Assembly: GCF_900149695.1 (NCBI RefSeq) | Contig: NZ_LT703003.1 | Location: 1,798,001-1,862,000 of the forward strand | Direction: 5' to 3' | Origin: Anderseniella sp. Alg231-50 | GTDB taxonomy: Bacteria > Pseudomonadota > Alphaproteobacteria > Rhizobiales > Aestuariivirgaceae | Length of the DNA: 64,000 nt | Shown: piece by piece, positions 60,245-64,000 of the stretch | How positions within the stretch are numbered: the stretch's first letter is position 1 | Layout of the letters: every line of letters begins with the position of its first letter | Program-made: the position numbers and the translations under genes | Notes under the pieces: generated by a model | What the model was told of the DNA's origin: nothing | What the model saw: the letters and a program-made list of their open reading frames with translations, nothing else | Database searches by the model: none

Positions 60245-60742
60245 TTATGTTTCGCAGATTAGCCAAGGCTCCTCGAAGACATACTCCTCCAGATTGCCGC
60301 CTTCTCCAATACGGTCCACCACCCCAAACAGCGCGTCGTCCACCAGCGGTGTCAGCACCCCGTGCCAGGTGTTGCAGTGGTAGTTCACACCCTGTCCGAC
60401 GCTGGTCAGGAAGGCCAGCGGCGTGCCCGGCACGCCATCATGGTCAGGTGCGACGATGACCATGAACGGGTCGGCGGACATCGGGATAAAGGCCTGGGAG
60501 CCGAGCGGGTGGCGTTCCATCATGTCCAGGGTGTAGGGCAGGGTTCTCGCTTTGGAGCGGAACAGGCTTATGCCGGGGCGGGCGTCCTTGCCGGTGAAGT
60601 CGAGGTTGGCCAGGTCGTGGAAGCGGCCGCACTGGCCGGCGTTGATGATCTTGTCGGGCTCGCCTGTTGCTTCCAGCACATCGCCGAAGGGTGCAAAGGC
60701 TTTCGCGGTCAACGGCTGCAGCGTGATGCGGCGGTCGCTCAT
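60245..60742 (-). CDS. allA: Ureidoglycolate lyase
   Basis: 165 residues, cupin. LQPLTAKAFAPFGDVLEATG, INAGQCGRFHDLANLDF, MERHPLGSQAFIPMS and NYHCNTWHGVL (metal/active-site region) are the family blocks. Splits ureidoglycolate to glyoxylate and urea, the last step of allantoin breakdown. The glyoxylate could enter the serine-cycle genes found at 21-26 kb. Overlaps the upstream gene by ATGA; the longer frame upstream is discarded. Confidence 0.92.
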   Translation of the reverse strand: MSDRRITLQPLTAKAFAPFGDVLEATGEPDKIINAGQCGRFHDLANLDFTGKDARPGISLFRSKARTLPYTLDMMERHPLGSQAFIPMSADPFMVIVAPDHDGVPGTPLAFLTSVGQGVNYHCNTWHGVLTPLVDDALFGVVDRIGEGGNLEEYVFEEPWLICET

Positions 60743-61569
60743 CTGCCTGCCTTCAGCGTCATGTGGCGGTTGACATCCTTGTAGAGCAGATAGCGGAACT
60801 TGCCCGGGCCGCCGGCATAGCATGCCTGCGGGCAGAAGGCGCGCAGCCACATGAAGTCGCCGGCCTCGACCTCGACCCAGTCCTCGTTGAGCCGGTAGAC
60901 CGCCTTGCCCTGAAGCACATAAAGCCCGTGTTCCATGACATGGGTTTCCAGGAACGGGATCACCGCGCCGGGCTCGAAGGTGACGATGTTGACGTGCATG
61001 TCATGGCGGACATCGTCCGGATCGACGAAGCGACTGGTCGCCCATTTGCCATCCGTGCCGGGCATGGCGATGGGCGTCACGTCGTGATCGCTGGTCACGA
61101 AGGCTTCGGGTACATCGACGCCTTCGACTTTTTCATAGGCCTTGCGGATCCAGTGGAAGCGCACTGGCGCCTTCGATGTGTTGTGCACCTGCCAGTCACT
61201 ACCGGGCGGAATGTAGGCATAGCCGCCGGATGTCAGTGTGTGTCCGGTACCGCCTATGGTCAGGGACAATTCGCCGTCCACCACGAACAGCACGGCCTGC
61301 GCGCCCGCTTCGGTTTCCGGTGTGTCGCTGCCGCCACCGGGCTCAACTTCCGCGATATATTGCGAGAAGGTTTCGGCAAAACCCGACATTGGCCGGGCCA
61401 GCACCCAGAACCGTGCGCCTGCCCAGTGCGGCAGGTTGCTGGTCACGATATCGCTCATCACGCCCTTGGGGATAAATGCGTAAGCCGGTTTGAACACGGC
61501 GCGCCCGTCAATCAACTGGCTCTGCGGCGGCAGGCCACCGGTCGGGGCATAATAGGTGGGATCGGTCAT
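60739..61569 (-). CDS. allE: (S)-ureidoglycine aminohydrolase, bicupin
   Basis: 276 residues, two cupin domains. FVVDGELSLTIGGTGHTLTSGGYAYIPPG (first cupin, part) and the second with ETHVMEHGLYVLQGKAVY, whose His/Glu/His bind Mn. Removes ammonia from ureidoglycine to give ureidoglycolate, the AllA substrate. Linked by ATGA overlaps on both sides. Confidence 0.92.
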   Translation of the reverse strand: MTDPTYYAPTGGLPPQSQLIDGRAVFKPAYAFIPKGVMSDIVTSNLPHWAGARFWVLARPMSGFAETFSQYIAEVEPGGGSDTPETEAGAQAVLFVVDGELSLTIGGTGHTLTSGGYAYIPPGSDWQVHNTSKAPVRFHWIRKAYEKVEGVDVPEAFVTSDHDVTPIAMPGTDGKWATSRFVDPDDVRHDMHVNIVTFEPGAVIPFLETHVMEHGLYVLQGKAVYRLNEDWVEVEAGDFMWLRAFCPQACYAGGPGKFRYLLYKDVNRHMTLKAGR

Positions 61570-62981
61570 GGCAGCATGTCCTTCAGACGCAAAAGTGCAA
61601 TACGTTCAACCTGCCGGCAGGCCTCGGCGAACTCCACATCGGGTTCATGGGAAATCCGCTGCTCGAAAGCTTCAAGTATGCGGGCCTTGTCCAGTCCCTT
61701 GACCGCGATAATGAACGGGAAGCCGAAACGGTCGACATAGTCGGTATTGAGTTTTATAAAACGCTCGCGCTCTTCATCGGTCAGGGCATCCAGCCCGGCG
61801 CCCGCCTGCTCGCGGGTGGACTCCGCCGTCAGCCGTTTTGCAGCGGCCAGCTTGCCGGCCAGGTCGGGATGGGCGTTGAGCACGTCGAGCCGGTCCTGCC
61901 TGCGGGCCAGCCGGAACTGGGTGCGCAAGGCGGCATGCAGGCCGTCTGCGGTATTGTTGGCAGGGCCAAGGTCGGCATCCCAGGCGCGCTCGGCAATCCA
62001 GGGCGAGTGCTCGAACACGCCGCCATAGCTGCCGACGAAGGTCTTGCGGTCCATGAGGCATGGCTCATCGGCGGGTGGCGGGGCGGGGTGATGTTTGTGC
62101 CAGTGGTCGGCGATTTCAATACGCCGGGCAAACCACACCCTGTCGTGGGATTTGGCATAGTCGATGAAGCGTTTCAGCGCGGCGATCCGGCCCGGACGCC
62201 CGGCCAGGCGGCAGTGCAGCCCGATATTCATCATTTTCGGCGCGCCTTCGACGCCTTCGGCATGCAATACGTCGAATGAGTCCTTCAGGTAGGCAAAGAA
62301 CTGGTCGCCGGAATTAAATCCCTGCGGCGTGGCAAAGCGCATGTCGTTTGCGTCCAGCGTATAGGGGATGACCAACTGGTCGCGCCCGGTGTGGCGGCGC
62401 CAGTAGGGCAGGTCATCGGCATAGCTGTCCGACACATAGTCGAAACCGCCTTCCTCGGTGACAAGGTCGACGGTGTTGGTGGAACAGCGCCCGGTATACC
62501 AGCCGCGCGGACGTTCGCCGGTGACCGCAGCGTGCAATCTTATGGTTTCATCCAGGTGGGCCTGCTCGTCGGCCTTTGAGAAATCCTTGTAGTCGATCCA
62601 TTTCAGGCCATGGCTGGCGATCTCCCAGTCAGCCTCCTGCATGGCGGCCACCTGTGCGGGCGAGCGCGCGAGCGCGGTCGCCACGCCATAGACGGTGACG
62701 GGCACGGCGGCCGTTGTGAACAGCCGGTGCAGCCGCCAGAAACCGGCTCGCGCGCCATATTCATAGATGGATTCCATGTTCCAGTGGCGCATGCCCGGCC
62801 ACGGCGTGCCGCCGACGATTTCCGACAGAAACGCCTCGGATGCCGCGTCGCCATGGGCAATGCAGTTCTCGCCGCCTTCTTCATAGTTCAGGACAATCTG
62901 TATGGCGATGGCGGCATCACCCGGCCACTTTACAGTCGGCGGGATGGCTCCGTAGCCAAGAAGATCGCGGTCATAGGTCAT
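61566..62981 (-). CDS. puuE: Fusion of PuuE allantoinase and OHCU decarboxylase
   Basis: 471 residues. About 1-305 is the polysaccharide-deacetylase-like allantoinase PuuE (RDLLGYGAIPPTVKWPGDA, NMESIYEYGARAGFWRLHRL, GWYTGRCSTNTVDLV). About 310-471 is the UraD/OHCU decarboxylase (GGVFEHSPWIAERAW, LNAHPDLAGKLA with catalytic His, STREQAGAGLDAL with Glu, FGFPFIIAVKG). It would convert OHCU to S-allantoin and open allantoin to allantoate. GGAGCG precedes the ATG. First gene of puuE-allE-allA. Confidence 0.93.
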   Translation of the reverse strand: MTYDRDLLGYGAIPPTVKWPGDAAIAIQIVLNYEEGGENCIAHGDAASEAFLSEIVGGTPWPGMRHWNMESIYEYGARAGFWRLHRLFTTAAVPVTVYGVATALARSPAQVAAMQEADWEIASHGLKWIDYKDFSKADEQAHLDETIRLHAAVTGERPRGWYTGRCSTNTVDLVTEEGGFDYVSDSYADDLPYWRRHTGRDQLVIPYTLDANDMRFATPQGFNSGDQFFAYLKDSFDVLHAEGVEGAPKMMNIGLHCRLAGRPGRIAALKRFIDYAKSHDRVWFARRIEIADHWHKHHPAPPPADEPCLMDRKTFVGSYGGVFEHSPWIAERAWDADLGPANNTADGLHAALRTQFRLARRQDRLDVLNAHPDLAGKLAAAKRLTAESTREQAGAGLDALTDEERERFIKLNTDYVDRFGFPFIIAVKGLDKARILEAFEQRISHEPDVEFAEACRQVERIALLRLKDMLP

Positions 62982-63160
62982 TTATGCGCTCCAGGGGTCG
63001 CCTCGACATCACAAGTGATTACAGTTGTATAGAAAAGAAATAGGCTGCATTTTCAACTTTTTCTTGAAAGAGATATATTGCCTGAACACTACCCCCGCCG
63101 CCGCGATGGCTTGATAGTCAGTGATTAAGCCCCGCCAAAAGGGGACAGGAGGAAACGAGC
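62982..63160. promoter_or_regulatory. Divergent promoter region of the urate/allantoin genes
   Basis: About 180 bases, A/T-rich at 63010-63080. Carries the promoters of puuE-allE-allA (minus) and uraH-xdhA (plus). AGGAGGA at 63148-63154 is the uraH ribosome site. ACAAGTGATTACAGTTGT (63011-63028) is a partly symmetric candidate operator. Confidence 0.45.
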
Positions 63161-63520
63161 ATGAATGCCGCCACAAGCGCCGGGCGAATAACCACCCATG
63201 TGCTGGACACTGCCGCCGGAAAACCGGCCGCGGGCCTGAAGATCGATTTTTATCGTCTCGACGGTACTGCCCGCGAGCTGATCAAATCGGTTGCGACCAA
63301 TGACGACGGGCGCTGCGACGAACCGCTGCTGGCGGGTGATGCGATGTTTGCAGGTGTGTTCGAACTGGTGTTCCATGTGGGCGACTATCTGGGCCGGACC
63401 GATGAAGTGTCCTTCCTTGACCAGGTGCCGGTGCGGTTCGGCATTGCTGATCCCGCGTCTCACTATCACGTGCCATTGCTGGTATCGCCGTTCGGTTATT
63501 CCACCTACAGGGGAAGTTGA
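63161..63520 (+). CDS. uraH: 5-hydroxyisourate hydrolase
   Basis: 119 residues, transthyretin-like. N-terminal [17 protein letters not shown] (active-site His), the central R of [32 protein letters not shown] with the terminal YRGS signature. Hydrolyses 5-hydroxyisourate to OHCU, which the fusion protein then decarboxylates. Five bases before xdhA. Confidence 0.95.
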   Translation: MNAATSAGRITTHVLDTAAGKPAAGLKIDFYRLDGTARELIKSVATNDDGRCDEPLLAGDAMFAGVFELVFHVGDYLGRTDEVSFLDQVPVRFGIADPASHYHVPLLVSPFGYSTYRGS

Positions 63521-63525
63521 CAGAC

Positions 63526-64000
63526 ATGGCGCAAGTTCGAAATTCCATCCGTTTCCTGCTCAACGACCGGCAAGTCGATCTCGACACGGTCGCAGCTCCG
63601 GATACGCTTTTGGATTTCCTGCGCCTGGAACAGCGTCTGTGCGGCAGCAAGGAAGGCTGCGCCGAGGGTGACTGCGGCGCCTGCACGGTGCTGGTCGGCA
63701 GGCTTGCCGATGGTGACCTGAAATACGAAACCGTGAATGCCTGCATCCGCTTCGTCGGCTCTCTCGATGCCTGTCACGTGGTGACCATCGAACACCTGCG
63801 AGGAGTGGACGGGGCGCTGCATCCGGTGCAGCAGGCCATGGTCGACATGCACGGTAGCCAGTGTGGCTTCTGCACACCGGGCATCGTCATGTCGCTGTAT
63901 GCGCTGTGGATGGCAAATACCACGCCGTCCAATGCCGACATCGAAACAGCGCTGCAGGGAAACCTGTGCCGGTGCACCGGTTATGAAGCGATCATCCGGG
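63526..64000 (+). CDS. xdhA: Xanthine dehydrogenase small subunit, 5' part only
   Basis: Visible 158 residues cover the plant-type 2Fe-2S domain (CGSKEGCAEGDCGACTV) and the second 2Fe-2S domain (GSQCGFCTPGIVMSLYALW, NLCRCTGYEAI). The FAD domain lies beyond the window. Oxidises hypoxanthine and xanthine to urate with the molybdenum subunit XdhB. Confidence 0.95.
   Translation, partial: MAQVRNSIRFLLNDRQVDLDTVAAPDTLLDFLRLEQRLCGSKEGCAEGDCGACTVLVGRLADGDLKYETVNACIRFVGSLDACHVVTIEHLRGVDGALHPVQQAMVDMHGSQCGFCTPGIVMSLYALWMANTTPSNADIETALQGNLCRCTGYEAIIR

Overview
The window reads as chromosomal DNA of an alphaproteobacterium, most likely Hyphomicrobiales (Rhizobiales) or a close relative; I cannot name the genus. 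Pointers are a CpdR cell-cycle regulator, an AbcR/alpha-r15-like small RNA, a ROSE-type RNA thermometer ahead of an Hsp20 gene, a rhizobial-type glycerol ABC transporter (GlpV-GlpS-GlpT-GlpP-GlpQ-GlpU), serine-cycle genes (mtkA, mtkB, mclA) and moderately high GC with mostly short, operon-like spacing. No phage, IS transposase or CRISPR array was seen.

Layout. 1-12.1 kb is housekeeping: glutamate synthase (gltB, and gltD cut by the window edge), threonine aldolase, a small secreted basic protein, Hsp20 with sigma32-type promoter and thermometer, a lysophospholipase-like hydrolase, HisN-like phosphatase, a small RNA, a GNAT/N-formylglutamate amidohydrolase pair and cpdR. 12.26-14.98 kb is an accessory site: an intact tRNA-Val(GAC) is followed by two consecutive one-gene segments (a methyltransferase; a D-cysteine desulfhydrase/L-cysteate lyase-like PLP enzyme). 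Each ends in a copy of the tRNA 3' half preceded by a related ~150-bp arm, and no integrase is present. 15.2-19.6 kb holds a VOC protein and two cyclic-di-GMP enzymes (GAF-PAS-GGDEF and GAF-PAS-GGDEF-EAL).

19.7-25.7 kb is a C1/C2 assimilation cluster: an ScfR/RamB-type regulator, a 2-hydroxyacid dehydrogenase homologue that has lost its catalytic residues, malate-CoA ligase (mtkB, mtkA), an unknown protein and, divergently, malyl-CoA lyase (mclA). After an MFS transporter, 27.2-33.4 kb encodes a complete dipeptide/oligopeptide ABC importer with an extra membrane-anchored protein. It converges on a seven-gene minus-strand operon (33.5-39.9 kb: flavin reductase, aldehyde dehydrogenase, luciferase-like monooxygenase, DUF1185 protein, alpha/beta hydrolase, ThDP enzyme, small EthD-like protein) under a divergent LysR regulator. 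I read this as an uncharacterised catabolic pathway.

40.9-51.0 kb is a full glycerol regulon: glpR-glpD-glpK in one direction and the transporter in the other. The two transporter ATPases are asymmetric: GlpS lacks the switch histidine and GlpT lacks the LSGGQ signature. 51-60 kb is mixed: a DMT exporter, an 8-oxoguanine deaminase-like amidohydrolase, a duplicated Cys-motif secreted protein and a YHS protein. Short relics of the deaminase 3' end and the YHS 5' end flank an NTF2-like gene. A probably acquired block follows (EamA transporter, isochorismatase-like hydrolase, ArpA/BesD-type 2OG-Fe oxygenase, LysR). 60.2-64 kb is purine/urate catabolism: allA, allE and a PuuE-OHCU decarboxylase fusion, divergent from uraH and the 5' end of xdhA.
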